64,000 bases of DNA from positions 744,001-808,000 of the forward strand of contig NZ_AP021972.1 in the NCBI RefSeq assembly GCF_014168815.1, written 5' to 3'. Position numbers and translations under genes: made by a program. Each line of letters opens with the position of its first letter. The first letter of the stretch is position 1. The DNA is from Klebsiella sp. WP3-W18-ESBL-02. Its GTDB lineage: Bacteria > Pseudomonadota > Gammaproteobacteria > Enterobacterales > Enterobacteriaceae. The notes below the pieces were generated by a model, which did no database searches, had not been told where the DNA came from, and saw only the letters and a list, made by a program, of their open reading frames with translations. Below are positions 9,183 through 18,885 of the stretch, piece after piece.

Positions 9183-9265
9183 CTTTTGCTCCTTGCCGAC
9201 ACCGTGAATGCCAAGTAAACCGCGCCTTTGCTGCTGCTGTACAGCAAAAATAATTCTTTTTTTCG

Positions 9266-9282
9266 CTTAAGAAGTTGTTAAG
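9266..9282 (+). promoter_or_regulatory. PmrA/QseB-type direct repeat between qseB and ygiW
   Basis: CTTAAG and GTTAAG are separated by five bases, fitting the PmrA box (two CTTAA-type hexamers with five-base spacing) that QseB can also use. It sits about 50 bp upstream of the ygiW start, in the 149-bp divergent region. Joint control of qseBC and ygiW is known in E. coli; assignment of this exact site is inference. Confidence 0.5.
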
Positions 9283-9331
9283 AATTGCACGGTGTAATAG
9301 CGAGCACAGACAATAAAAAGGAGACATCATC

Positions 9332-9727
9332 ATGAAGAAACTTGCTGCTTTCGCTGCCATTCTGGCACTGGCATCCGCACCGGCCTTCGCGGCCAACCAG
9401 GGTGGTTTTTCCGGCCCCACCAGCACTTCTAGCGCGCAAACCGGCGGTTTTACCGGGCCTAGCGGGACGGTAACCACGGCGGCAAACGCCAAATCAATGC
9501 GTGACGATACCTGGGTAACGCTGCGCGGCAATATTACCGAGCGTATTTCCGACGACCTGTATATTTTTAAAGATGCCAGCGGCACCATCAACGTGGATAT
9601 CGACCACAAGCGCTGGAACGGCCAGACCATCTCTCCTCAGGATCTTGTTGAAATCCAGGGTGAAGTGGACAAAGACTGGAACTCCGTGGAAATTGATGTG
9701 AAGCAGATTCGTAAAGTGAATCCATAA
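9332..9727 (+). CDS. ygiW: Periplasmic OB-fold stress protein YgiW
   Basis: Small secreted protein of 131 residues. A typical signal peptide (MKKLAAFAAILALASAPAFA) is followed by a linker rich in Gly, Ser and Thr, then the bacterial OB-fold (BOF) domain: VTLRGNITERISDDLYIFKD and later EIQGEVDKDWNSVEIDV. E. coli YgiW is induced by hydrogen peroxide, cadmium and acid and is linked to QseBC. It is divergent from qseB. An AAGGAG ribosome site lies before the ATG. Confidence 0.94.
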   Translation: MKKLAAFAAILALASAPAFAANQGGFSGPTSTSSAQTGGFTGPSGTVTTAANAKSMRDDTWVTLRGNITERISDDLYIFKDASGTINVDIDHKRWNGQTISPQDLVEIQGEVDKDWNSVEIDVKQIRKVNP

Positions 9728-9800
9728 TCGACAATACTGCGCAAGATCGGTCAGGATTCGCTGCCGCCCGGAGGGCAAAATGGGCCACATGGAGGCAGTG

Positions 9801-10667
9801 ATGAATGACATGATTAGCGCGGCTTATGCCAAACGCCTGCGGCGCGTTTGCGACCACATTGAGCGTCATCTGGATGAGCCTCTATCGATTGAGGCGTTAA
9901 GTCGGATGGCGCACAGCTCGCCGTTTCATTTCCACCGGCAGTTTACCGCCTGGTGCGGCCTGCCGCTGTATCGCTATATCCAGTGGTTACGTCTGCGCCG
10001 CGCTTCCTGGCGGCTGGCGTTTAACCCGCAGGATAAGGTTATCGATATTGCGCTGGATGCCGGGTTTCAGAATCCGGAGTCGTTCACTCGTGCCTTTAAA
10101 ACCGCGTTTGGCCAGAGCCCGCGCCAGTTCCGTCAAAAACCGAACTGGGCGGCCTGGCACCAACGCGTACCTAAACTGGCATTACAGGAGCAGAACGTAA
10201 TGGACGTGAAAATCGTTGAATTTCCGCATACTAACGTCGCCATGTTGACCCATCAAGGGCATCCGGATCGGGTGAACGACAGCGCGGCAACCTTTATTGA
10301 ATGGCGACGCAGCACCGGGTTTTCTCCGGTGAAAAGCAGCCAAACTTACGGCATTGCCTGGCACGACCCGCAAACGACGCCGCCGGAGCAGTTTCGCTTT
10401 GATATCTGCGGCAGCGTCGCAGCACCGATACCGGAGAACGCGTTTGGCGTGGTTAACGCTGAAATCCCCGGCGGGCGCTGCGCGGTGGTGCGTCATCAGG
10501 GCTCGCTGGATTCACTGTCTGACAGCGTCTGGTACTTGTTCCGCGAATGGCTACCGGGCAGCGGTGAAACGCCGCGCGATTTCCCGGTCTTCTTCCAGTA
10601 CCGCAATTTCGTCCATGAAGTCCCCGAGCACGCGCTGATAACGGACATCTATCTGCCGCTGCGTTAA
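9801..10667 (+). CDS. ygiV: Full-length Rob-like AraC regulator with GyrI-like effector domain (YgiV family)
   Basis: Regulator of 288 residues. Residues 1-110 form an AraC-type DNA-binding domain (two helix-turn-helix units, ending IALDAGFQNPESFTRAFKTA then GQSPRQFR). Residues 135-288 form a GyrI-like small-molecule binding domain that matches the whole of the 160-residue E. coli YgiV. The E. coli protein therefore looks like a remnant lacking the DNA-binding half. I chose the ATG at 9801 (GGAGG five bases before); the ATG at 9780 also has GGAGG at the same spacing, so two starts are possible. A strong hairpin follows the gene. Confidence 0.88.
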   Translation: MNDMISAAYAKRLRRVCDHIERHLDEPLSIEALSRMAHSSPFHFHRQFTAWCGLPLYRYIQWLRLRRASWRLAFNPQDKVIDIALDAGFQNPESFTRAFKTAFGQSPRQFRQKPNWAAWHQRVPKLALQEQNVMDVKIVEFPHTNVAMLTHQGHPDRVNDSAATFIEWRRSTGFSPVKSSQTYGIAWHDPQTTPPEQFRFDICGSVAAPIPENAFGVVNAEIPGGRCAVVRHQGSLDSLSDSVWYLFREWLPGSGETPRDFPVFFQYRNFVHEVPEHALITDIYLPLR

Positions 10668-10678
10668 CTTCCTCGCAA

Positions 10679-10715
10679 CCTATCTCACGGTTTGTGACTC
10701 AGACCGTGAGATAGG
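10679..10715 (+). terminator. Strong hairpin between ygiV and parC
   Basis: A perfect 13-bp stem (CCTATCTCACGGT pairing with ACCGTGAGATAGG) encloses an 11-base loop and is followed by GTATTAT, so the U tract is weak. It probably ends the ygiV transcript, but its place 62 bp before the parC start would also allow a role in the parC leader. Confidence 0.6.
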
Positions 10716-10777
10716 GTATTATCTGCGGCAATATTGCCGTCCGAACGGTCAGCATGCAGATTGAGGATCCACTGTTA

Positions 10778-13036
10778 ATGAGCGATATGGCAGAGCGCCT
10801 TGCGCTACATGAATTTACGGAAAACGCCTACTTAAATTACTCCATGTACGTCATCATGGACCGCGCGTTGCCGTTTATTGGCGACGGCCTGAAGCCGGTT
10901 CAGCGCCGCATCGTTTACGCGATGTCGGAGCTGGGGCTGAACGCCAGCGCCAAATTCAAAAAATCCGCCCGTACCGTCGGCGACGTGCTGGGTAAATATC
11001 ACCCGCACGGCGACAGCGCGTGCTATGAAGCGATGGTGCTGATGGCGCAGCCGTTCTCCTACCGTTACCCGCTGGTTGATGGCCAGGGGAACTGGGGGGC
11101 GCCGGATGACCCGAAATCCTTCGCCGCAATGCGTTACACCGAATCGCGCCTGTCGAAGTACTCCGAACTGCTGCTCAGCGAGCTGGGCCAGGGCACGGCG
11201 GACTGGGTGCCGAACTTTGACGGCACGATGCAGGAGCCGAAAATGCTGCCTGCGCGTCTGCCAAACATCTTGCTGAACGGCACCACCGGTATTGCCGTGG
11301 GCATGGCGACGGATATCCCGCCGCACAACCTGCGTGAAGTGGCGAAAGCGGCGATTACGTTGATTGAAAAACCGCAAACCACCCTCGACGAGGTGCTGGA
11401 TATCGTCCAGGGGCCGGACTACCCGACCGAAGCGGAAATCATCACCTCCCGTGCGGAAATCCGCAAAATTTACCAGAACGGTCGCGGCTCTGTGCGTATG
11501 CGCGCGGTGTGGACGAAAGAAGACGGCGCGGTGGTGATTACCGCGCTGCCGCACCAGGTGTCCGGCGCGAAGGTGCTGGAGCAAATTGCCGCCCAGATGC
11601 GCAATAAAAAGCTGCCGATGGTAGATGACCTGCGCGATGAATCTGACCACGAGAACCCGACCCGTCTGGTGATCGTACCGCGCTCCAACCGCGTGGACAT
11701 GGAGCCGGTGATGCATCACCTGTTCGCCACCACCGATCTGGAAAAAAGCTACCGCATTAACCTGAACATGATCGGCCTTGACGGCCGCCCAGCGGTGAAA
11801 AATCTGCTGGAAATCCTCACCGAGTGGCTGGCGTTCCGCCGCGACACGGTGCGCCGTCGTCTGAACTACCGTCTGGAGAAAGTGCTCAAGCGCCTGCATA
11901 TCCTCGAAGGCTTGCTGGTGGCGTTTCTCAACATCGATGAAGTTATCGAGATTATCCGCCACGAAGATGAGCCGAAGCCCGCGCTGATGTCGCGCTTTGG
12001 CATCAGCGAAACCCAGGCGGAAGCGATCCTTGAGCTGAAGCTGCGCCATCTCGCCAAACTCGAAGAGATCAAGATTCGCGGCGAGCAGGACGAACTGGCT
12101 AAAGAGCGCGATCATCTGCAGGCCATCCTTGCCTCCGAGCGTAAGATGAGCAATCTGCTGAAGAAAGAGCTGCAGGCCGACGCCGAAGCCTTCGGCGACG
12201 ACCGTCGTTCACCGCTGCGCGAGCGTGAAGAGGCGAAGGCGATGAGTGAGCACGACATGCTGCCGTCTGAGCCGGTCACCATCGTGCTGTCGCAAATGGG
12301 CTGGGTGCGCAGCGCCAAAGGCCACGATATCGACGCGCAGGGCCTGAGCTACAAATCCGGCGACAGCTGGAAGGCGTCGGTGAAAGGCAAGAGCAACCAG
12401 CCGGTAGTGTTTGTTGATACTACCGGGCGCAGCTACGCCATCGACCCGATCACGCTGCCGTCCGCGCGCGGGCAGGGCGAGCCGCTCACCGGCAAGCTAA
12501 CGCTGCCGCCGGGAGCGACCGTTGAGCATATGCTGATGGAAGGCGACGACACGAAGCTGCTGATGGCTTCCGACGCGGGCTACGGTTTCATCTGCACCTT
12601 CAATGACCTTGTCGCGCGTAACCGTGCCGGTAAGGCGCTGATTTCACTGCCGGATAACGCGCACGTGATGCCGCCACTGGTGATTGAAGACGAGTCGGAT
12701 ATGCTGCTGGCCATTACCGCCGCGGGCCGTATGCTGATGTTCCCGCTGAGCGATCTGCCGCAGCTGTCGAAAGGTAAGGGCAACAAGATTATCAATATTC
12801 CGTCGGCGGAAGCCGCCAGCGGTACCGATAGTCTGGCGCACCTGTACATCCTGCCGCCGCAGAGCACGCTGACCTTCCACGTCGGCAAGCGTAAGATCAA
12901 ACTGCGCCCGGAAGAGCTGCAAAAAGTGACCGGCGAGCGCGGCCGCCGTGGGACGCTGATGCGCGGCCTGCAGAAAATCGACCGTGTCGACATTGATTCG
13001 CCGCAGCGCGCGCAGGCGGCCGACAGCGAAGAGTAA
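10778..13036 (+). CDS. parC: DNA topoisomerase IV subunit A
   Basis: ParC, 752 residues as in E. coli, is the DNA-cleaving subunit of topoisomerase IV and works with ParE to unlink daughter chromosomes. The breakage-reunion domain includes the catalytic tyrosine in [14 protein letters not shown]; the C-terminal half is the DNA-wrapping beta-propeller. The quinolone-determining region reads HGDSACYEA, with Ser80 and Glu84 unchanged, so no known ParC resistance mutation is present. I chose the ATG at 10778 ([13 protein letters not shown]) to match E. coli; the upstream start at 10754 would add eight residues. Confidence 0.98.
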
Positions 13037-13039
13037 GCG

Positions 13040-13065
13040 TTTCCCCCGTCATCGGGCGGGGGAAA
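13040..13065 (+). other. Stem-loop after parC
   Basis: TTTCCCCCG pairs with CGGGGGAAA around an eight-base loop directly after the parC stop codon. No U tract follows, so it may be a transcript-stabilising hairpin or a weak terminator before plsC. Confidence 0.45.
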
Positions 13066-13253
13066 AATTGCTGCAAAACCGTTGTTAATTCAACCATTGC
13101 GATTAACAATACCCCTTTGCAGGGGTCTGCAAGTAACCAAGCCCTGTCCGGTATACGTGCCCCGTCAGGCGGGCTGAAAATGTGCGTTTTACGTACATAT
13201 CAGCGGTGCATCGACGGGTATAATTCTAAGCGGTTCAGGGTTCAGAGGACGCT

Positions 13254-13991
13254 ATGCTATTTATTTTACGTGTCATTATTGTTGTCATTTACTGCATTCT
13301 GGTATGCATCTTTGGCTGTATCTACTGTCTGTTCAGCCCGCGTAACCCAAAACACGTTGCCACCTTTGGCCACATGTTCGGCCGACTGGCACCGGTCTTC
13401 GGTTTAAAAGTGGAAACCCGCAAGCCGGCCAATGCCGACAGCTTTGGCAACGCTATCTACATCGCTAACCACCAGAACAACTACGACATGGTGACTGCGG
13501 CCAATATCGTGCTGCCGCCTACCGTTACGGTTGGGAAGAAAAGTCTGGTATGGGTTCCGTTCTTCGGCCTGCTGTACTGGCTAACGGGTAACCTGCTGAT
13601 TGACCGTAACAACCGCGCGAAAGCGCACGGTACGATCTCTGAAGTGGTGAACAGTTTTCAGACACGCAAAATCTCCTTCTGGATGTTCCCGGAAGGCACC
13701 CGCAGCCGCGGCCGTGGCCTGCTGCCGTTTAAAACCGGCGCGTTCCACGCGGCTATCGCCTCCGGCGTACCGATTATTCCGGTCTGCGTGTCGAACACCT
13801 CGAACAAAATCAAGCTCAACCGCTGGAACAATGGCCTGGTGATTGTGGAAATGCTGGACCCGATCGACACCAGCGCGTGGGGCAAAGATCAGGTACGCGA
13901 GCTGGCGAAACACTGCCGCGAAGTGATGAAGGCGAAAATTGACGAGCTGGACCAGGAAGTGGCCGCGCGCGAGTCTGCCGCTAAAAAATAA
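13254..13991 (+). CDS. plsC: 1-acyl-sn-glycerol-3-phosphate acyltransferase
   Basis: PlsC, 245 residues, transfers the second acyl chain to lysophosphatidic acid to make phosphatidic acid at the inner membrane. A hydrophobic N-terminal anchor is followed by the acyltransferase motif I NHQNNYD (the HX4D catalytic pair) and motif III FPEGTRSRG. The C-terminal IPVCVSNTS is also typical. The ATG has AGAGGA upstream. It lies about 217 bp after parC in the same direction; the E. coli gene is in the same place. Confidence 0.97.
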   Translation: MLFILRVIIVVIYCILVCIFGCIYCLFSPRNPKHVATFGHMFGRLAPVFGLKVETRKPANADSFGNAIYIANHQNNYDMVTAANIVLPPTVTVGKKSLVWVPFFGLLYWLTGNLLIDRNNRAKAHGTISEVVNSFQTRKISFWMFPEGTRSRGRGLLPFKTGAFHAAIASGVPIIPVCVSNTSNKIKLNRWNNGLVIVEMLDPIDTSAWGKDQVRELAKHCREVMKAKIDELDQEVAARESAAKK

Positions 13992-14088
13992 TGACCGTCG
14001 GCGGCGCGCAAACGCGCTTGCCGTATGCCGTTTTGCTGTTGGGAAAGTGATTTCCCACGTTTGATTTGTCAGTTTTGATGGAGCTTAT

Positions 14089-15501
14089 ATGTCACTCAGT
14101 CGGCGTCAGTTTATTCAGGCTTCGGGCGTTGCGCTTTGCGCAGGCGCGGTGCCGCTGAAGGCGCAGGCCGCAGGGCAGCAGCCCGCGCTGCCGGTACCTC
14201 CGCTGCTGGAGTCTCGTCGCGGACAGCCCCTTTTCTTAACGCTACAGCGTGCGCACTGGTCTTTTAGCCAGGGCACCCGCGCGCAGGTATGGGGCGTCAA
14301 CGGCCGCTACCTTGGGCCGACTATCCGCGTCTGGAACGGCGATGACGTTAAGCTCATTTACAGTAACCGCCTCACCGAAAATGTCGCCATGACCGTGCGC
14401 GGCCTGCAGGTGCCGGGGCCGCTGATTGGCGGCGCGGCGCGCATGATGACGCCTAATGCCGACTGGGCGCCGGTGCTGCCGATCCGCCAAAGTGCGGCGA
14501 CCCTGTGGTATCAGGCCAACACGCCGAACCATATGGCGCAGCAGGTCTATAACGGCCTGGCGGGCATGTGGCTCGTGGAAGATGAAGTAAGTAAGTCCTT
14601 ACCATTCCCCAGCCACTACGGCGTGGACGACTTTCCGATCATCATTCAGGACAAACGGCTGGACAACTTCGGTACGCCCGTTTATAGCGAACCGGGCAGC
14701 GGCGGTTTTGTGGGTGACACGCTGCTGGTGAACGGCGTGCAGGGCCCCTACGTCGAGGTTTCTCGCGGCTGGGTGCGCCTGCGCCTGCTCAACGCTTCAA
14801 ACTCACGCCGCTATATGCTGCGTATGAGCGACGGGCGCGCGCTGCACGTGATTTCCAGCGATCAGGGCTTCCTGCCGGCACCGGTTTCGACGACCCAGCT
14901 GTCGCTGGCGCCGGGCGAGCGCCGCGAAGTGCTGGTCGATATGACCAACGGTGATGAAGTGTCCATCACCTGCGGCGAGTCTGCCAGCATTATGGATCGC
15001 ATCCGCGGCTTCTTTGAGCCATCGAGCATACTGGTTTCCACGCTGGTGCTAACCCTACGCCCGACGGGCCTGTTGCCGTTAGTGACCGATAACTTACCGA
15101 TGCGTATCCTGCCGACGGAAATACTCAGCGGTACGCCGCTGCGCAGCCGTGATATTCGACTGGGCGACGATCCTGGTATCAACGGTCAGCTGTGGGACCC
15201 GCAGCGTATTGATATTACCGCGCAGCAGGGCACCTGGGAGCGCTGGACGGTGCGCGCGGACGCGCCGCAGTCGTTCCATATTGAAGGTGTGATGTTCCAG
15301 ATTCGTAACGTCAACGGCGCGATGCCGTTGCCGGAAGATCGCGGCTGGAAAGACACCGTCTGGATTGACGGCCAGGTCGAGCTGCTGGTCTACTACGGTC
15401 AGCCGTCGTGGCCGCACTTCCCGTTCCAGTTCGCCAGCCAGACGCTGGAGCTGGTCGATCGCGGCTCCATTGGCCAGATTCTGGTGAACCCCGCGCCGTA
15501 A
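14089..15501 (+). CDS. ftsP: Cell division protein FtsP (SufI), Tat-exported cupredoxin-like protein
   Basis: Periplasmic protein of 470 residues that supports the divisome under stress and is a standard Tat substrate. The signal peptide has the twin-arginine motif SRRQFIQA followed by a short hydrophobic stretch and an Ala-x-Ala cleavage region near residue 27. Three cupredoxin-like domains follow, resembling multicopper oxidases. The copper-ligand HxH motifs are absent, as expected for FtsP. The gene is 97 bp after plsC with a GGAG ribosome site, and the plsC-ftsP order is that of E. coli. Confidence 0.95.
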   Translation: MSLSRRQFIQASGVALCAGAVPLKAQAAGQQPALPVPPLLESRRGQPLFLTLQRAHWSFSQGTRAQVWGVNGRYLGPTIRVWNGDDVKLIYSNRLTENVAMTVRGLQVPGPLIGGAARMMTPNADWAPVLPIRQSAATLWYQANTPNHMAQQVYNGLAGMWLVEDEVSKSLPFPSHYGVDDFPIIIQDKRLDNFGTPVYSEPGSGGFVGDTLLVNGVQGPYVEVSRGWVRLRLLNASNSRRYMLRMSDGRALHVISSDQGFLPAPVSTTQLSLAPGERREVLVDMTNGDEVSITCGESASIMDRIRGFFEPSSILVSTLVLTLRPTGLLPLVTDNLPMRILPTEILSGTPLRSRDIRLGDDPGINGQLWDPQRIDITAQQGTWERWTVRADAPQSFHIEGVMFQIRNVNGAMPLPEDRGWKDTVWIDGQVELLVYYGQPSWPHFPFQFASQTLELVDRGSIGQILVNPAP

Positions 15502-15637
15502 GACATCGCTAAACAACCCGGCCGAGCGTCGCGACGCCGGGGTTATCAACGCGTTAAAAAATCCCGTTTCATAGAACGTCGATCGGGCTTATAATCCCCG
15601 ACCTTTGATTATTTTTTTACCATTTTTTGGAAGCAAC

Positions 15638-17854
15638 ATGAGCGCTATCTCCCTGATCCAACCGGATCGCGACCTTTTCTCCTGGCCGCAGTACTGGGCC
15701 GCCTGCTTTGGGCCGGCACCGTTTTTGCCGATGTCACGTGAAGAGATGGATCAACTTGGCTGGGATAGCTGCGACATCATTCTGGTAACCGGCGACGCCT
15801 ACGTCGACCACCCGAGCTTCGGGATGGCAATTTGCGGCCGTATGCTGGAAGCGCAGGGCTTCCGCGTAGGGATCATCGCCCAGCCGGACTGGAACAGCAA
15901 AGACGACTTTATGCGTCTGGGCAAACCCAATCTGTTCTTCGGGGTTACCGCCGGTAACATGGACTCGATGATCAACCGCTACACCGCCGGCCGGAAGCTG
16001 CGTCATGACGACGCCTACACCCCGGACAACGTGGCGGGCAAGCGCCCGGACCGCGCGACGCTGGTGTATACCCAACGCTGTAAAGAAGCGTGGAAAGATG
16101 TGCCGGTGATCCTCGGCGGTATTGAAGCCAGCCTGCGTCGTACCGCGCACTATGACTACTGGTCTGATACCGTGCGCCGCTCGGTGCTGATCGACGCCAA
16201 GGCCGATATGCTGATGTTCGGCAACGGCGAACGCCCGCTGGTGGAAGTGGCTCACCGCCTGGCGCTGGGCGAAAAAATCACTGAAATTCGCGATGTGCGC
16301 AACACCGCGATTATCGTTAAAGAAGCGCTGCCGGGCTGGTCCGGCGTCGACTCCACCCGTATCGACACCCCGGGGAAAATCGACCCCATTCCGCACCCGT
16401 ACGGGGAAGACCTGCCGTGCGCCGACAACAAGCCGGTAGCGCCGAAAAAGCAGGAAGCAAAAGTGGTTACCGTACAGCCGCCGCGTCCGAAACCGTGGGA
16501 AAAAACCTACGTGCTGCTGCCGTCGTTTGAAAAAGTGAAAAACGATAAGGTACTGTACGCTCACGCTTCGCGCATTCTTCACCATGAAACCAACCCGGGC
16601 AGCGCCCGTGCGCTGATGCAGAAGCAGGGCGACCGCTATATCTGGATTAACCCGCCGGCTATCCCGCTGTCGACCGAAGAGATGGACAGCGTATTTGCGC
16701 TGCCGTATAAGCGTGTGCCGCATCCTGCATACGGCAAGGCGCGTATTCCGGCGTATGAGATGATTCGCTTCTCTATCAACATCATGCGCGGCTGCTTTGG
16801 CGGATGCTCGTTCTGCTCGATTACCGAGCACGAAGGGCGCATTATTCAAAGCCGTTCTGAAGATTCGATCATCAACGAAATCGAAGCCATTCGCGACACG
16901 GTGCCCGGTTTTACCGGCATTATCTCCGACCTTGGTGGCCCGACGGCCAACATGTACATGCTGCGCTGTAAGTCGCCGCGTGCCGAGCAGACCTGCCGTC
17001 GTCTCTCCTGCGTGTACCCGGAAATTTGCCCGCATATGGATACCGACCATACGCCGACCATCAACCTGTATCGCCGCGCCCGCGACCTGAAAGGCATCAA
17101 AAAGATCCTGATCGCTTCCGGCGTGCGTTATGACCTGGCCGTGGAAGACCCGCGCTACATTAAAGAGCTGGCGACGCACCACGTCGGCGGCTACCTGAAG
17201 ATTGCGCCGGAGCACACTGAAGAAGGGCCGTTGTCGAAAATGATGAAGCCGGGGATGGGCAGCTATCACCGCTTTAAAGAGCTGTTTGACACCTATTCGA
17301 AGCAGGCGGGCAAAGAACAGTATCTGATCCCTTACTTTATCTCCGCGCACCCAGGCACGCGTGATGAAGATATGGTGAACCTGGCGCTGTGGCTCAAGCA
17401 GCACCGTTTCCGCCTCGATCAGGTACAAAACTTCTATCCATCGCCGCTGGCGAACTCGACCACCATGTATTACACCGGCAAGAACCCGCTGGGTAAAATT
17501 GGCTATAAGAGTGAAGACGTGGTGGTGCCGAAGGGCGATAAACAGCGCCGTCTGCATAAAGCGCTGCTGCGCTATCACGATCCGGCTAACTGGCCGCTGA
17601 TCCGTACCGCGCTAGAGGCGATGGGGAAAAAGCATCTGATCGGCAGCCGTCGCGATTGCCTGGTCCCGGCGCCAACGCTGGATGAGATGCGCGAAGCGCG
17701 TCGCCAGAATCGCAATACGCGCCCGGCGCTGACCAAGCATACGCCGGTGGCACATCAGCGCCAGACGCCGACAGCGGCGAAAAGAGCTCCTGCCGCACAG
17801 CCGCGTAAGCCATCGGCCGACGCGATGAAAAAACGGGCCAAACCGGCGCGTTAA
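15638..17854 (+). CDS. ygiQ: Radical SAM protein YgiQ (UPF0313)
   Basis: Cytoplasmic protein of 738 residues, close to the E. coli length. The N-terminal third is the UPF0313 domain; the radical SAM core starts near residue 370 with the cluster-binding motif CFGGCSFC, and the tail is basic and rich in Ala, Pro and Lys. The reaction is unknown in any organism as far as I know. I chose the ATG at 15638 (MSAISLIQPDRDLFSW), matching E. coli, rather than the in-frame start at 15605. It is convergent with the DUF3828 gene, with 24 bp between. Confidence 0.95.
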   Translation: MSAISLIQPDRDLFSWPQYWAACFGPAPFLPMSREEMDQLGWDSCDIILVTGDAYVDHPSFGMAICGRMLEAQGFRVGIIAQPDWNSKDDFMRLGKPNLFFGVTAGNMDSMINRYTAGRKLRHDDAYTPDNVAGKRPDRATLVYTQRCKEAWKDVPVILGGIEASLRRTAHYDYWSDTVRRSVLIDAKADMLMFGNGERPLVEVAHRLALGEKITEIRDVRNTAIIVKEALPGWSGVDSTRIDTPGKIDPIPHPYGEDLPCADNKPVAPKKQEAKVVTVQPPRPKPWEKTYVLLPSFEKVKNDKVLYAHASRILHHETNPGSARALMQKQGDRYIWINPPAIPLSTEEMDSVFALPYKRVPHPAYGKARIPAYEMIRFSINIMRGCFGGCSFCSITEHEGRIIQSRSEDSIINEIEAIRDTVPGFTGIISDLGGPTANMYMLRCKSPRAEQTCRRLSCVYPEICPHMDTDHTPTINLYRRARDLKGIKKILIASGVRYDLAVEDPRYIKELATHHVGGYLKIAPEHTEEGPLSKMMKPGMGSYHRFKELFDTYSKQAGKEQYLIPYFISAHPGTRDEDMVNLALWLKQHRFRLDQVQNFYPSPLANSTTMYYTGKNPLGKIGYKSEDVVVPKGDKQRRLHKALLRYHDPANWPLIRTALEAMGKKHLIGSRRDCLVPAPTLDEMREARRQNRNTRPALTKHTPVAHQRQTPTAAKRAPAAQPRKPSADAMKKRAKPAR

Positions 17855-17878
17855 TGCGCTGAGACCCGCGGTGTGTCA

Positions 17879-18838
17879 TCAGGTTGATGGCGTGCCGCGG
17901 GTTGCTCTGTCCTCAGCGGCCACGCTGCGCAGCCGCTGTAAAAGGCTGCCTTCCCCGGGAAGAATCACATCTTCTATCACCCAATTATTCTCTATTTTGC
18001 TTAGCACGATATCGCGCTCGCCGGGTGTATTTTCGTTGAGCCAATACGCAACGTGAATTTTGGCCTGCCCGGTATTTTGCTCCACCACGTTCATGGCGAT
18101 GATTTTTTGAAAGTCGCCCTCGCTGCATCCGCATAATGGGTTGCTATTGATATATTCCAGCGTGTGGGGATCTTCAAACGTTTTACCGCTATTGCCTTCC
18201 GCATGTTCATAATCGATGAGCGCCTGAAGCAGCTTTGGAGTCGCCATCGCCGTCCAGGGGACGGGAGAATGAGCAAGCTGCGCATAGACGCGCTGGACAA
18301 AAATCTGCGGCTGCGGATGCTGTAATCCCACGAGACTGGCACGCATCCGTTGGTTTTCGGCATGGAGTCTTTGGTAGAGCGTAACGCCATTGCTGTCGCT
18401 ATCGATTACGTCATCAATCCTCCAGCGATCGCCTTCGGCAATCAGCGTCAGCGTAATGAGCGTGAGGACCGCGCTATCGCTTTTTAGCGGATGAAAGCGC
18501 ACCGTGACCTCGGCGTGCGTGGCATCACTTTGCGTGGCCTGGATGCTTTCCACAAAGGGGGATTCAAAATCCTGGCAGCCGCACATCGGGTCGTAATCCA
18601 GAAAGCCTTCATCACCCGGCAGGATATAGCGATCGTTTTCGTTTAATTCTTCGACCAGGCGCTGAGAGATAATTCGCGTTTCGCCCGTTTCACCAAAGTA
18701 GACGAACTGCTCATCGTTCAGATAGGCGTGGTAAAGCTGTTCAACGGTTTGTTGTGGTGAAAGCGTCGGCTGCGCCAGGGCGCTGGTGCTCAGCCACAAG
18801 AGCGGCAGTAAAAACAACCCACGGATCATTTTTCCCAT
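17879..18838 (-). CDS. Secreted DUF3828-type protein with two CxC-containing repeats
   Basis: Probable periplasmic protein of 319 residues. A signal peptide (MIRGLFLLPLLWLSTSALAQ) is followed by two related domains. Each has a short Asp/Asn-Pro then CGC motif: YDPMCGCQDF in the first (about residue 85) and SNPLCGCSEGDF in the second (about residue 235). Each also has a WRIDDVIDSD or WVIEDVILPGE ending typical of DUF3828 domains. The function is unknown. I chose the ATG at 18838, which has AGGA eight bases upstream; the ATG at 18856 would add six residues. It follows the HIT gene by 47 bp and may share its transcript. Confidence 0.75.
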   Translation of the reverse strand: MGKMIRGLFLLPLLWLSTSALAQPTLSPQQTVEQLYHAYLNDEQFVYFGETGETRIISQRLVEELNENDRYILPGDEGFLDYDPMCGCQDFESPFVESIQATQSDATHAEVTVRFHPLKSDSAVLTLITLTLIAEGDRWRIDDVIDSDSNGVTLYQRLHAENQRMRASLVGLQHPQPQIFVQRVYAQLAHSPVPWTAMATPKLLQALIDYEHAEGNSGKTFEDPHTLEYINSNPLCGCSEGDFQKIIAMNVVEQNTGQAKIHVAYWLNENTPGERDIVLSKIENNWVIEDVILPGEGSLLQRLRSVAAEDRATRGTPST

Positions 18839-18885
18839 TCTGCATTTCCTTTGCATGATGCATGTTATCCCGACGCGCCTTAATG

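Noticed and set aside
10832..12115. Long minus-strand open frame (427 codons) across parC
   Set aside because: Antisense shadow of parC with the same His/Arg/Gln-rich composition and no recognisable motif.
10778..13036. Quinolone-resistance change in ParC
   Set aside because: Positions 80 and 84 are Ser and Glu, the sensitive form.
15734..17578. Long minus-strand open frame (614 codons) across ygiQ
   Set aside because: It lies wholly inside ygiQ, is rich in His, Arg and Val as expected from a reversed GC-rich coding strand, and has no family signature or ribosome site.
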